Of a stretch of 18,047 nt of DNA, positions 7,722 through 14,868 are shown in pieces. How positions within the stretch are numbered: position 1 is the stretch's first letter; every line of letters starts with the position of its first letter. Made by a program: the position numbers and the translations under genes. The notes under the pieces were generated by a model. It was not told where the DNA came from. It did no database searches and saw only the letters and a list, made by a program, of their open reading frames with translations. Origin of the DNA: Candidatus Rokuibacteriota bacterium (lineage in GTDB: Bacteria; Methylomirabilota; Methylomirabilia; Rokubacteriales; CSP1-6); contig JACOVB010000301.1 in NCBI GenBank assembly GCA_016177555.1, forward strand, positions 1-18,047. The letters run 5' to 3'.

Positions 7722-8449
7722 AGCGGGCAGCCCGCTGGCTCGCGCTCGCTCTGCTGATCTCCGGCTGTGCGTCCACGCCGGCAGGCCTGGAGCGCGGAGA
7801 GGTCATCCGGCGCATCCTCCCCTCCACGGTGCAGCTGCGCCTGGAGCGCCAGGGCGGCGTGCGCCGGGCCGCCTCCGGCGTCGTGCTGGCATCCGACCCC
7901 GCGGCGGGCCGGTCCTGGATCATCACTACCCGTCACTTCCTGGATCCGCCCGGGCCCCAGGACGTGTACGTCAGCAGCCCCGGACGGAAGGGGCGCACGA
8001 AGGCCGTGGTGGCCGCCGTGAGCCCGGACCTCGATCTGGCGGTGATTCAGGTGAGCGGACTGAGCCTCCCGCCCGTGAGGCTCAAGGAGACCGCGAGCCT
8101 CGGGGACGAGGTATGGGTCGTCGCCTTCCCCTGGGGACGCCGGCTCACCGTGGTCTCCGGCGTGGTCAGCCAGCTCGTGGCGGGCGAGGAGGAGCTGCCC
8201 GTGCAGGGGACGGTGCGGAGGGTCGACGCCTCCGTGAGCTACGGGGCGAGCGGGGGTGGGGTCTTCGACGTCGAGAACGGCGCGCTGATCGGCATCGTGG
8301 AGGGCTACCGCACGGCCAACGTTTCCTTCCCCGAGGCTCCCTCGCGGGTCGTGCCGGTGCCGGTGCCGGGCGAGACGACCGTCATCGCGACCCGGGCCAT
8401 CGTGCGGTTCCTGATCGCTTCGGGGCTCGAGGCCATCGTGCCCAGATGA
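7718..8449 (+). CDS. Trypsin-like serine protease lipoprotein
   Basis: Predicted envelope-anchored protease of the HtrA/trypsin-like (S1) fold. The 243-residue protein begins with a lipoprotein signal peptide, lipobox LISGC with lipidated Cys17. The catalytic triad can be placed: His73 (TTRHFL), Asp106 (SPDLDLAVI) and Ser178 (YGASGGGVFD, the GxSGG motif). There is no room for a PDZ domain, so it is a compact protease domain only, unlike DegP. The ATG overlaps the regulator stop (ATGA), so it is the last of the coupled chain nuclease, Dus, kinase, regulator, protease. Its place in a sigma54 two-component operon suggests a role in envelope sensing or signal processing; that is inference. The longer upstream frame (from 7589) is shadow. 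Confidence 0.9.
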   Translation: MKRAARWLALALLISGCASTPAGLERGEVIRRILPSTVQLRLERQGGVRRAASGVVLASDPAAGRSWIITTRHFLDPPGPQDVYVSSPGRKGRTKAVVAAVSPDLDLAVIQVSGLSLPPVRLKETASLGDEVWVVAFPWGRRLTVVSGVVSQLVAGEEELPVQGTVRRVDASVSYGASGGGVFDVENGALIGIVEGYRTANVSFPEAPSRVVPVPVPGETTVIATRAIVRFLIASGLEAIVPR

Positions 8450-8451
8450 AT

Positions 8452-8487
8452 CCCGGCGGGCGGACCGCGCATGGCCCGCCCGCCGGG
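8452..8487. terminator. Bidirectional hairpin between convergent genes
   Basis: A perfect 12-bp inverted repeat (8452-8463 with 8476-8487, CCCGGCGGGCGG and its complement) around a 12-nt loop. It begins 2 nt after the protease stop and ends 17 nt before the DUF1344 stop. There is no T-tract on either side, so termination may be of a non-canonical or pause type, but position and stem strength fit a shared terminator. Confidence 0.65.
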
Positions 8488-8504
8488 CCCAGCCTCCTGC
8501 GGGG

Positions 8505-8759
8505 CTACTCGGAGATCTGGATTCCCGTCACGACCTTCTGTCCGTCGCGCTCCTCGTAGGACGCCCTCACCGAGACACCTTCCTTCAGCCCCTCGGTGGG
8601 GAGCCCCTCGGCCAGCCGGAGCTGGGTGCCGTCCTCGAGGACGAACATGCGCTCGGCGACGTCGACCTTCTGGATCTTTCCGGAGATCTCCTCGGCCGCG
8701 GCCATGCCGACACCGAGGCCCAGCAGCACAGCCAGTGCCAACCCCATCACCTTCTTCAT
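8505..8759 (-). CDS. Small exported DUF1344-type protein
   Basis: An 84-residue periplasmic protein of unknown function. A clean signal peptide (residues 1-22, KK followed by a hydrophobic run ending MAAA) precedes a short beta-rich domain: GKIQKVDVAERMFVLEDGTQL, then LKEGVSVRASYEERDGQKVV. This resembles the DUF1344 family of small exported proteins, recognised from the pattern, not a search. AGGAGG on the minus strand gives a strong ribosome site 7 nt before the ATG. It converges on the protease gene across a shared hairpin. Upstream it has a sigma54 -24/-12 promoter, so it is the best candidate target of the NtrC-family regulator encoded next door. Confidence 0.85.
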   Translation of the reverse strand: MKKVMGLALAVLLGLGVGMAAAEEISGKIQKVDVAERMFVLEDGTQLRLAEGLPTEGLKEGVSVRASYEERDGQKVVTGIQISE

Positions 8760-8828
8760 GTGAACTTCCTCCTTGCTTCGCGGTGTGTGTGTGGACTGCC
8801 ATCGACGTCACGGTCAACCGCTATCCGG

Positions 8829-8844
8829 AGCAATCGGGGTGCCA
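8829..8844 (-). promoter_or_regulatory. Sigma54 (-24/-12) promoter for the DUF1344 gene
   Basis: The minus strand reads TGGCACCCCGATTGCT. Against the sigma54 consensus TGGCACG-N4-TTGC-A/T only the seventh base differs, and the invariant GG and GC are separated by exactly 10 nt. Transcription would begin near 8818, giving a leader of about 60 nt with a strong Shine-Dalgarno before the ATG at 8759. Confidence 0.8.
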
Positions 8845-8939
8845 GCCGCACAGCGCGCGTGGCCGCCAGGGAATTCAGGCGCTTCGCGCCTCTGGGGTTC
8901 CACGGATCGAGGGGCAGAGTGTGGTAGACCGGATCAGCG

Positions 8940-8956
8940 TGTGGCGCATCGCCACA
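8940..8956. promoter_or_regulatory. Palindrome at activator-site distance upstream of the sigma54 promoter
   Basis: TGTGGCG-CAT-CGCCACA, a perfect 7-bp inverted repeat with a 3-bp centre. It is centred about 105 bp upstream of the -24 element and about 130 bp upstream of the expected start, where NtrC-type activators usually bind. A further TGTGG half-site lies at 8920-8924. Binding by the neighbouring regulator is inferred. Confidence 0.55.
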
Positions 8957-8968
8957 TCGCGGGCCCGG

Positions 8969-8980
8969 CAGGCCGGCCTG
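8969..8980. repeat. 12-bp perfect palindrome
   Basis: CAGGCCGGCCTG lies between the upstream palindrome at 8940-8956 and the stop of the DSD1-like gene at 8994. It could be part of that gene's terminator, a second protein-binding site, or chance in GC-rich DNA. Confidence 0.35.
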
Positions 8981-8993
8981 GAGTCGACGACGG

Positions 8994-10094
8994 CTACTGC
9001 GAGCGGCCGCGGGCCGAGATCTCCCACACCGCCTCGACCCTGTCCCCCCGCATGGCGTGAATGCGGTCGTAGAGGTTGATCGTCGGATCGCAGTGAGGTG
9101 GGAAGAACTCGAGGAGATCGCCGAGCCGCGGCGCCCGGTCCTGGTCCGCGATGGTGAGCCGCCCGTGCTCGTCGCCTGCCCAGGAGTACGCGAGCCCCGG
9201 GCACTCGACGGCCTCGGGGGGAAAGGGCTTGTCGGTGGAGAAGGCCTTGAAACCCGCGTCCACGATGGCCAGCTCCGCGCTCGGCCGGCTCACCACCGTG
9301 GCGAGCACGGTGAGCGCCATCTCGAAGCTGTCGTAGACCTTCCCGCCGCGGCTGCCGATCCGCCGGTAGTCCAGATCCATCACGCAGTATGAGCCCGCTT
9401 GCAGCTCCGTCAGCCCTGGCAGCTCCACGTCGATGTCGAAGCTGCCGCTGGAGCCCCCGCTGACGATCTCCACGGGCAGGCCCTGCTTCTCGAAGAGGGC
9501 GCGCGTCCGCATCAACCTGCGCATCCACTTGAGCGAGGCGCGCCGCCGCGACTCCCAGCCCACCACGTGGGCGCAGTGCCCGGCATAGCCCTGCAGCCCC
9601 CGCAGATTGAGCGCCCGCTCGGTGGTGACGAGACGCCCGAGGTCGAGCGCCGGCTCGCCGTCCTCGACGCCCGTCCGCCGCCCGCCCACCTCCACGTCCA
9701 CCAGCACGTTGAGCACGCGCCCCGCGCGCGCCATGGCCTGTCCCAGCTCGCGCACGTTGTCCGGGTGGTCCACGACGACCATGGTCTCGGGCTGGCGCTC
9801 GAGCACCCGCAGCAGCCGGCCGACCTTCTCCGCCCCCACCACTTCCGTGGTGATGAGGAGATTGCGGACGCCGGCGGCGGCCATCACCTCGGCCTCGCCC
9901 ACCTTCGCGACGCACACCCCCACCGCGCCCGCGGCCACCTGCCGCCGGGCGATCTCGGGACACCTGTGCGTCTTGGCGTGGGGGCGGAGCCGCTTGCCGG
10001 CGGCCTTCACGTGCGCCGCCATCTTCTGGACGTTGCGCTCGAAGCGGTCGAGGTCGAGAAGGAGCGCAGGCGTCGGGAGGTCGGCTCGAGTCAT
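8994..10094 (-). CDS. D-threonine aldolase / D-serine dehydratase-like PLP enzyme (DSD1 family)
   Basis: PLP- and metal-dependent enzyme of the alanine racemase-like fold III that cleaves D-3-hydroxy amino acids: D-threonine aldolase, D-serine dehydratase or a 3-hydroxy-D-aspartate relative. The 366-residue protein begins MTRADLPTPALLLDLD. The Schiff-base lysine is K41 in RPHAKTH, the TIM-barrel domain runs to about residue 240, and the C-terminal beta domain carries the metal-binding pair His334/Cys335 region in FPPHCDPTINLYD, characteristic of the D-serine dehydratase/D-threonine aldolase group rather than alanine racemase. ATG 10094 is chosen because it matches the family N-terminus; the frame stays open to 10214 but that part looks non-coding. 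No good ribosome site is visible. The exact substrate cannot be told from sequence. Confidence 0.9.
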   Translation of the reverse strand: MTRADLPTPALLLDLDRFERNVQKMAAHVKAAGKRLRPHAKTHRCPEIARRQVAAGAVGVCVAKVGEAEVMAAAGVRNLLITTEVVGAEKVGRLLRVLERQPETMVVVDHPDNVRELGQAMARAGRVLNVLVDVEVGGRRTGVEDGEPALDLGRLVTTERALNLRGLQGYAGHCAHVVGWESRRRASLKWMRRLMRTRALFEKQGLPVEIVSGGSSGSFDIDVELPGLTELQAGSYCVMDLDYRRIGSRGGKVYDSFEMALTVLATVVSRPSAELAIVDAGFKAFSTDKPFPPEAVECPGLAYSWAGDEHGRLTIADQDRAPRLGDLLEFFPPHCDPTINLYDRIHAMRGDRVEAVWEISARGRSQ

Positions 10095-10382
10095 GGCGCG
10101 GCGAGGATAGCACAGGCGCGCACCATCATCCCTACCGCTCGGGAGAAGTCCGGCGTCGGGGTTGCCCGTGCGCAAGATCTCCGATTGACGCCGCCCCGGG
10201 CCTGGCCTCATCATGTGGGCTCGTCGCTCATGAGCGTCCGATGGCTGAGGCCGTCACGCCCTCCCGGACACCCTCGAGGCCTTCGTCGCGGAGCATCGGC
10301 GCTGTGAGGGGCCGGGGCGCGGCTGCGGCGCAGGGCGCGAGAGGCGTGTCTCGGCGTGGGGACTGCGACGACAGGGGGCAGG
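10095..10382. other. Divergent intergenic region
   Basis: 288 bp between the DSD1-like gene (minus) and the first exported protein (+). On the minus strand TATCCT ends about 12 nt before the ATG and could be a weak -10. I see no RNA gene, repeat array or convincing -35. Confidence 0.4.
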
Positions 10383-11363
10383 GTGAGGGGCGCCGTCAGG
10401 CGTATCCGCGTTGCCATCGTGCTTCTCGGGGCTGTCGGGATCGCTGCCGGGGCCTCCAGCGCTGGCCCTTCGCCCGACGCGAGAGAGCAATTCTTCGCGG
10501 ACCTCCTGCTTGGCGGCGTCGTCAGAGGGGAGATCTACCTCGAGCTCCCGATGGCGGACATGCAGAGGTTTCTCCGCCGTGCGGTGCTGAGCGACAGGCC
10601 GAGCTACTGTCATGGCGAGAAGCCCGAACCGCCGCTGAGCCCTTATGGCGGTTGGTCCTGTCGTCAGATCGACCACGCGTACATCAACAGCGCAGTTTCC
10701 GTGAAGACGGGCGAGATCGTCCAGGTTCGAACCCCCGACGGCGTGACCTCGGCACGGGTTATCAGACACGAGATCCTCGGCTTCGACGTGCAACCCGGGA
10801 CATTGATCGTGGCAGTGGCCGAACCGCACCCGCCGGCGGCGGTGGCCGACGTCCGTCTGGTCATCGCCGCGCGGCGGCTCCCCGCATGCCGGGCGCCCTG
10901 CGTCCTCAGGAAGCCCGGACCCCACCAGACGATCGCTTCGCGAGTCCGGACGCTGTTCCCGCGCGGGCCCGATTTGTGGGTGGGGGCCGGGAGGCCGGGC
11001 TCCGTGGCGCGGCCCCAGCAGAAACTGGCCAAACTGATCATCGCGGGCGGCCACTTCACGGCCCGCGAGCGCCGCCAGTACGTCGCCTACGCCCGCTATG
11101 GGGCAGAGGCCGAGCCGCAGATCGACGACGACTGGCGGACGGTCATCCTCGACTCCGACCTCTCGGTGGTGGCCGTACTCGGGGGAACGTACTACAGACA
11201 TATCGTGCCGCTCGGGGTCGCTGACGTCAACGGCGATGGCCTCGACGAGGTCTGGGCCGCTCTCGACGGCCACGAGGGAGACCACGCCGGCATCTTCTAC
11301 TGGCGCGGTGGCCGGGGCCAGCCCACCTTCGGCAAGGTCGCGACAAAATACCACGGGCTGTAG
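10383..11363 (+). CDS. Exported protein of unknown function with a DVNGDG loop
   Basis: A 326-residue protein I do not recognise as a whole. GTG 10383 is chosen because GGGGGCAGG precedes it and it gives a neat signal peptide (MRGAVRRIRVAIVLLG, cleavage likely near ASSAG). The mature part has four cysteines (C76, C93, C169, C173) that could form disulfides. Near the C-terminus VADVNGDGLDEVWAAL (about 279-294) is a DxNxDGxxD calcium loop of the kind in FG-GAP/VCBS-type propeller blades. An alternative start at 10356 adds nine unconvincing residues. The next gene, 181 nt downstream, also encodes an exported protein with the same loop type, so the pair may be related in function. Codon usage is slightly less GC-extreme than the two-component operon. 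Confidence 0.72.
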   Translation: MRGAVRRIRVAIVLLGAVGIAAGASSAGPSPDAREQFFADLLLGGVVRGEIYLELPMADMQRFLRRAVLSDRPSYCHGEKPEPPLSPYGGWSCRQIDHAYINSAVSVKTGEIVQVRTPDGVTSARVIRHEILGFDVQPGTLIVAVAEPHPPAAVADVRLVIAARRLPACRAPCVLRKPGPHQTIASRVRTLFPRGPDLWVGAGRPGSVARPQQKLAKLIIAGGHFTARERRQYVAYARYGAEAEPQIDDDWRTVILDSDLSVVAVLGGTYYRHIVPLGVADVNGDGLDEVWAALDGHEGDHAGIFYWRGGRGQPTFGKVATKYHGL

Positions 11364-11544
11364 GCATGGGCCGTGTTCCGCGTGCCGGGCTCCACCTGCT
11401 GCCGCGCGAGGCTGGCGCGGACCCAGGGCCGCCGCAGCGGAGATACTTGCCCTCTCGAGGCCCCAGCAGGGAATTGTCGGCTATGCGCGAACCGCCCGCT
11501 CACCGGGTCACGATTCGAGCGACGGGTGGAATCGCTGGAGGCCC

Positions 11545-12345
11545 ATGAGAGCCGTCATCGCCCTCGCGCTCCTGGGTGCCCTCGCCGGCCTCCCGGCGGC
11601 CGGCGCCGCAGCGAGCTGCACCGACACGTCTGACGACCTGCCCCGGCCGTTCGAGCGGAATCTCGAGGGCTGGATGAAGGACAAGGGAATCGACTCCATC
11701 GAGGCGAGCTGCCGGATCGGCAACACCACCTTCTTGCTCCTTTTCCCCTCCGCCGGCCGCATGGCCCAGGGGCTCTACCTGTACGACGCGGCCGGCGGCG
11801 ACCCGACGCGCCTGGTTGGCGGCAGCCCGGACGTGGTGGGCTTGGTGACGGACAAGGCGGGCACTCCGCATCTCACCGTCCGCTCCGTGGGCGTGACTCG
11901 TGGCGTCATGTGGGAGGGCTACCTGCTCGTCGATCTCAGGACGCGGGCGACGAAGGATCTCTTCTCGGGGGAGCAGGACGGGGAGAGCGGCGGCTGCTCG
12001 AGGCACGAGATCCTCCAGATCTCCCAGGCGACCCTGGGCGCGGCCGTCGAGATGCGCGACGTCAACGGGGACGGGGTGACCGACATCGTGATCCAGGCCG
12101 AGGAGGAGGAGTGCAAGACGGAGCGAATCGTGGCCGTCACGCAGACGTTCACGGCCATGTCCCCCGGATTCGCCCCGGGCCTGCCCCAGATCCGGGAGGT
12201 ATCACCCCGCGGCGCGCGGAGCCGGCCCCGGGCGGCCCCCCGCCGGTGGCGCGGGTCCTGGGGCGCCACGAGCCAGCCGTGCGGAGGACGACCTTCTCGC
12301 CCGACGGACGAGTCCTCCTGTCCGTGGGCGGCGGAGGCACTGTGA
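11545..12345 (+). CDS. Exported protein with a DVNGDG loop; C-terminus probably frameshifted
   Basis: ATG 11545 follows TGGAGG at good spacing and opens a clear signal peptide (MRAVIALALLGALAGLPAAGAAA). The mature protein has several cysteines (C25, C56, C151, C190) and a calcium-loop motif RDVNGDGVTDIVIQ (about 171-184), as in FG-GAP/VCBS-type domains. Up to about residue 219 (IREV, base 12201) it looks like real protein. The final ~47 residues turn Arg/Ser/Pro-rich, typical of an out-of-phase frame. From about 12216 the coding character passes to the next frame, which holds a WD40 propeller with no good start of its own. The simplest reading is one ancestral gene (exported N-terminal domain plus propeller) broken by a small indel near 12200; two overlapping genes are the alternative. 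Confidence 0.65.
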   Translation: MRAVIALALLGALAGLPAAGAAASCTDTSDDLPRPFERNLEGWMKDKGIDSIEASCRIGNTTFLLLFPSAGRMAQGLYLYDAAGGDPTRLVGGSPDVVGLVTDKAGTPHLTVRSVGVTRGVMWEGYLLVDLRTRATKDLFSGEQDGESGGCSRHEILQISQATLGAAVEMRDVNGDGVTDIVIQAEEEECKTERIVAVTQTFTAMSPGFAPGLPQIREVSPRGARSRPRAAPRRWRGSWGATSQPCGGRPSRPTDESSCPWAAEAL

Positions 12346-12717
12346 AATGGTGGGACCTCTTGGCCGGCAGGGAGGCTGGCGTGATTCGGGAACCCAGCGT
12401 CGGGCGCGCCCAGATATCGCCCGATGGGCGGTTCCTCGCCCTGGGCGGGGCGGCGGGGTACATAAGGCAGATGTTGAGCCTGAGCGAGATGGCTGGAGGC
12501 CGGGAGATCTGGCGTGCGACGTACGAGGTCAACACACCGCAAGGAAACGTCTACTCGCTCGCCTTCTCGCCGGACGGACGGCGCCTGCTGGTGGCGGGGG
12601 CTGATGGCACCCTGCGTCTGTGGGATACCGCCACCGGCCGGCGGCTGCGAGGGTTCACCGGGTATCCCGAATACTACAAGGAGGTTGCCTTTGCGGCGGA
12701 TGGCCGGTCGTTCCTAG
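12246..12717 (+). pseudogene. WD40 propeller gene, 5' part (blades 1 to mid-4), cut by insertion element
   Basis: Encodes the first three and a half blades of a WD40 beta-propeller. Blade signatures are visible: TTFSPDGRVLLSVGGGGTVK then WWDLLAGR, AQISPDGRFLALGG, LAFSPDGRRLLVAGADGT then LRLWDTATGR, and VAFAADGRSFL where the sequence is interrupted. The first codon used here is GTG 12246, but no ribosome site precedes it and the open frame extends further up; the propeller probably depended on the upstream reading frame. The coding sequence runs directly into the inverted repeat of the IS1634-family element after the CTAG at 12714-12717. The remaining blades are at 14869-15278. In frame into the element it would read on to a stop at 12767, giving a truncated, probably unstable product. 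Confidence 0.82.
12714..12717 (+). repeat. Target site duplication, left copy (CTAG)
   Basis: Left CTAG, matched by 14865-14868. Keeping one copy and removing the element rejoins the WD40 frame as TTC CTA GTG GGG GCC. If CTAG were treated as part of the inverted repeat, with no duplication, the frame would not be restored. Confidence 0.75.
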
Positions 12718-12731
12718 CCCAACTTCCACGG
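12718..12731 (+). repeat. Terminal inverted repeat, transposase 3' side
   Basis: CCCAACTTCCACGG, perfectly complementary to 14851-14864. Together with the flanking palindromic CTAG the matching stretch is 18 bp. The sequence inside the repeats is not further conserved between the ends. Confidence 0.85.
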
Positions 12732-12782
12732 TCTCGAGACCGGAGTGCTGATATGTCAGCAGGTTAGGCCCCTTGTGAGTGA

Positions 12783-14612
12783 CTATGGCGACAGGGTGGG
12801 GGCCCACGTCCTCACCGGCTTCATGACCTCGTGCGGGATCGCGAGCGTGCGGTAGATCTTCCGATGGATCGCGTCGGGGGTCGAGCCCTTCCGGATGCGC
12901 AACGTCTGGCCGTTCGTCGCCGGCAGCACCACCGTGACGACCTGGTGGGTGGAGAGCTGCTCGCGCAGCGTGGCCCACGACGTGTGCACGCCCTGGTAGA
13001 GGAAGCGCTTCTCGATGGCGACGAGAAAGTGGTAGGCGAGCACGCAGAGGAAGATGTGGGTCTGGACCCGATCCTTCAAGTGGTGGAAGATCGGCCGCTC
13101 CATCAGCGGACTCTTCATGTCGCGGAAGGCGTCCTCGACGCGGGTGAGGAGCACATACAGGCGCCAGATTTCCTCGTCACTGAGATCCTGGCGATCGGTC
13201 TTGAGCAGATAGCCGCCGTCGAGCTGCGCGGCCTTCGTTTTCTTGTCGTCGTGCGGGGTCCACGCCACCGCGGGGGCCGTGGCGTCGTAGGTCATGGCGT
13301 AATACCGCGCCACCCGCGGGTAGCGCTCCTTGAGGCGCCCGATCGCTTCATGCACCTTGGCCTCCTCGCGGAGGCGCCCTGTGCTGACCCGCGCCTGGAG
13401 CTTCTGGAGGTCCTCGAGGAAGCGTTGCTCGTGCTTCTCACGGATCGCGCGATCTTTCTCCGTACGGCCCTCACTGCGGCACAGGATGCGGACCTCCCCG
13501 TCGACGAGCCGGCGCTTGATCTCGACGCGCGACTTCTTCTGCCCCGGATTGCGCGGCGAGGGCTGGCGGAGCACCTCCGCCCAGCCGGTCTCGTCCTCGA
13601 ACGCGTCCAGGTGTGGCGTGCGCTCCGCCTGGCGGCCCGCCACGAGATAGTGATGGCCCCGGTCGGTGATCTCCTTGAGATTGTCGGCAAAGGCCATCCC
13701 GCGATCGACCACCACGGTGGCGCCGCCCCGGCGGCCCGTGCGCTGTTCCAGCGTCGTCAGCATGTCAGCGAGGGTCGTGCGATCGACGCGATTGCCGTCA
13801 AAGACCTCGTGGGCTTTCGGGAAGCCGTCGCGATCCAGGACCAAGCCGACGACCACCTGCTTGCAGTCTGGGCGGTGGTCGCGCGAGTATCCGCGTGTGG
13901 CCTGCGGATTGAGCCGGCACTGCCCTTCGAAGTACGTCGAGGTCAAGTCGTAGAGGTAGAGGGTGTCGTCCAGGGTGAAGAGCGTGCGCTCGCGCGCGGC
14001 CAGGGCCCCCTCGATCGGCGCGCGCTGGGGATGCAGCCGGTCCAGATTGCGATAGAGCGCCTCGTCGCTGAGCGTGCTGACGTCGGCGCCGAGGAGGTCA
14101 GCCAGGGCCGTGCGCCGGATCCAGTCGGGCATGGCGTGCTCCGAGGCCGGGTGCACCAGGCGGTTCAGCGTCATGAGCTCCGTGAGCCGCCGCGCCCGTG
14201 CCGAGAGGCCGGCCTCCTCCAGGATCCGGTCCAGCTCGAGGGCGCGCCACAGCTGATGGCCCACGTGGACCGGGCCCGCTTCCCGGTGGTCTTCGGTCTC
14301 GACCTGATCGGTGTGCACGGCCACCACGTCGGTGCCGACGGCCGCGGCGGGCCGCGGGCGGCCGCGCGGCGGGCGCACCCGCGCGGCGACCGCCGCGACG
14401 GCGGGATCAGGCAGGAAGGTCGTCTGGCCGCCCAATGCGGACGAGAGCTTCTGGGCGAGGCCGCACCACTGGGCTTCGGGCGCGGGGGCGAGCGAGCCGA
14501 GCGAACAGATCGTGCGGTGGCGCGGGCCCTCTGGGGTGGCGATCGACTCGACGAGGAGATGATTGACGTAGGTCTTGCTGCCCACCCGCCGGCTCGTGCG
14601 CTTGATGAACAC
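12783..14612 (-). CDS. IS1634-family DDE transposase
   Basis: A 609-residue transposase that carries out cut-and-paste type movement of the surrounding element. RNase H-fold catalytic residues can be placed: Asp222 in LYDLTSTYFEG, Asp303 in VVVDRGMAF, and Glu493 in LTRVEDAFRDMKSPLMERPIFH, where the E-x6-K pattern followed by RPIFH is typical of the IS4/IS1634 superfamily. A long insertion of about 190 residues between the second Asp and the Glu is also typical. The N-terminal ~100 residues probably bind the inverted repeats. The start is GTG at 14612; the nearest purine-rich run (GGGTGGGAG on the minus strand) is rather far upstream. A TTGACA hexamer sits about 40 nt upstream. No frameshift or stop interrupts it, so it may be active. 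Confidence 0.92.
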   Translation of the reverse strand: MFIKRTSRRVGSKTYVNHLLVESIATPEGPRHRTICSLGSLAPAPEAQWCGLAQKLSSALGGQTTFLPDPAVAAVAARVRPPRGRPRPAAAVGTDVVAVHTDQVETEDHREAGPVHVGHQLWRALELDRILEEAGLSARARRLTELMTLNRLVHPASEHAMPDWIRRTALADLLGADVSTLSDEALYRNLDRLHPQRAPIEGALAARERTLFTLDDTLYLYDLTSTYFEGQCRLNPQATRGYSRDHRPDCKQVVVGLVLDRDGFPKAHEVFDGNRVDRTTLADMLTTLEQRTGRRGGATVVVDRGMAFADNLKEITDRGHHYLVAGRQAERTPHLDAFEDETGWAEVLRQPSPRNPGQKKSRVEIKRRLVDGEVRILCRSEGRTEKDRAIREKHEQRFLEDLQKLQARVSTGRLREEAKVHEAIGRLKERYPRVARYYAMTYDATAPAVAWTPHDDKKTKAAQLDGGYLLKTDRQDLSDEEIWRLYVLLTRVEDAFRDMKSPLMERPIFHHLKDRVQTHIFLCVLAYHFLVAIEKRFLYQGVHTSWATLREQLSTHQVVTVVLPATNGQTLRIRKGSTPDAIHRKIYRTLAIPHEVMKPVRTWAPTLSP

Positions 14613-14850
14613 GCTGAGTCCATTTCGTTACTCCCACCCCCCTCCTGTCAAGAACAATCGAGCCGGGCATTCTGGCGGCTGACGGGGCGAGATGCTCTCG
14701 TGGGTACCGCCTCACTCCCCGGGGGCCCGTGGCCGCTCGCGCCGGCACCCAGGCCCCCCTCTGATTCGTGACTATTCTGGCAATCTCCGCATGCCCCACA
14801 CGAAATTTCACGGGGTTACGCGGCGCGCGCGCCCGAAAACCGTCAGGGCG
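14613..14850 (-). promoter_or_regulatory. Insertion element non-coding head with possible transposase promoter
   Basis: 238 bp between the transposase start and its proximal inverted repeat. The minus strand contains TTGACA (about 14645-14650) as a possible -35, without a matching -10 at 17 bp. No passenger gene is present. Confidence 0.35.
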
Positions 14851-14864
14851 CCGTGGAAGTTGGG
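14851..14864 (-). repeat. Terminal inverted repeat, transposase 5' side
   Basis: CCGTGGAAGTTGGG on the + strand, the exact complement of 12718-12731. It is followed at once by CTAG, the right copy of the target duplication. Confidence 0.85.
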
Positions 14865-14868
14865 CTAG
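14865..14868 (+). repeat. Target site duplication, right copy (CTAG)
   Basis: Right CTAG, partner of 12714-12717. Beyond it the WD40 frame resumes with GTG GGG GCC. Confidence 0.75.

Larger units (their letters stand above)
12718..14864 (-). mobile_element. IS1634-family insertion sequence (2147 bp)
   Basis: Complete insertion element: 14-bp perfect terminal inverted repeats (CCCAACTTCCACGG at 12718-12731, complement at 14851-14864), one large DDE transposase gene on the minus strand, and CTAG duplications on both sides. It sits inside blade 4 of a WD40 gene. The element looks intact, with an uninterrupted transposase, so the insertion is probably recent. The family is assigned from the transposase pattern. 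The 4-bp palindromic duplication is shorter than I would expect for IS1634 relatives, so the exact boundary deserves checking. Confidence 0.88.

Noticed and set aside
10103..10112. TATCCT before the DSD1-like gene as a firm -10 box
   Set aside because: Only four of six bases match and there is no -35; mentioned only as a weak possibility.
10254..11354. 366-codon open frame on the minus strand opposite the first exported protein
   Set aside because: The + strand frame has a ribosome site, a signal peptide and a calcium-loop motif; the minus frame has none of these.
12831..14771. 646-codon open frame on the + strand inside the insertion element
   Set aside because: It is the antisense shadow of the clear IS1634-type transposase; its composition is Arg/Ala/Val/Gln-rich without motifs.
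14853..14864. GTG 14853 as a true start of a short WD40 protein
   Set aside because: It lies within the insertion element's inverted repeat and the product would be half a propeller starting in mid-blade.
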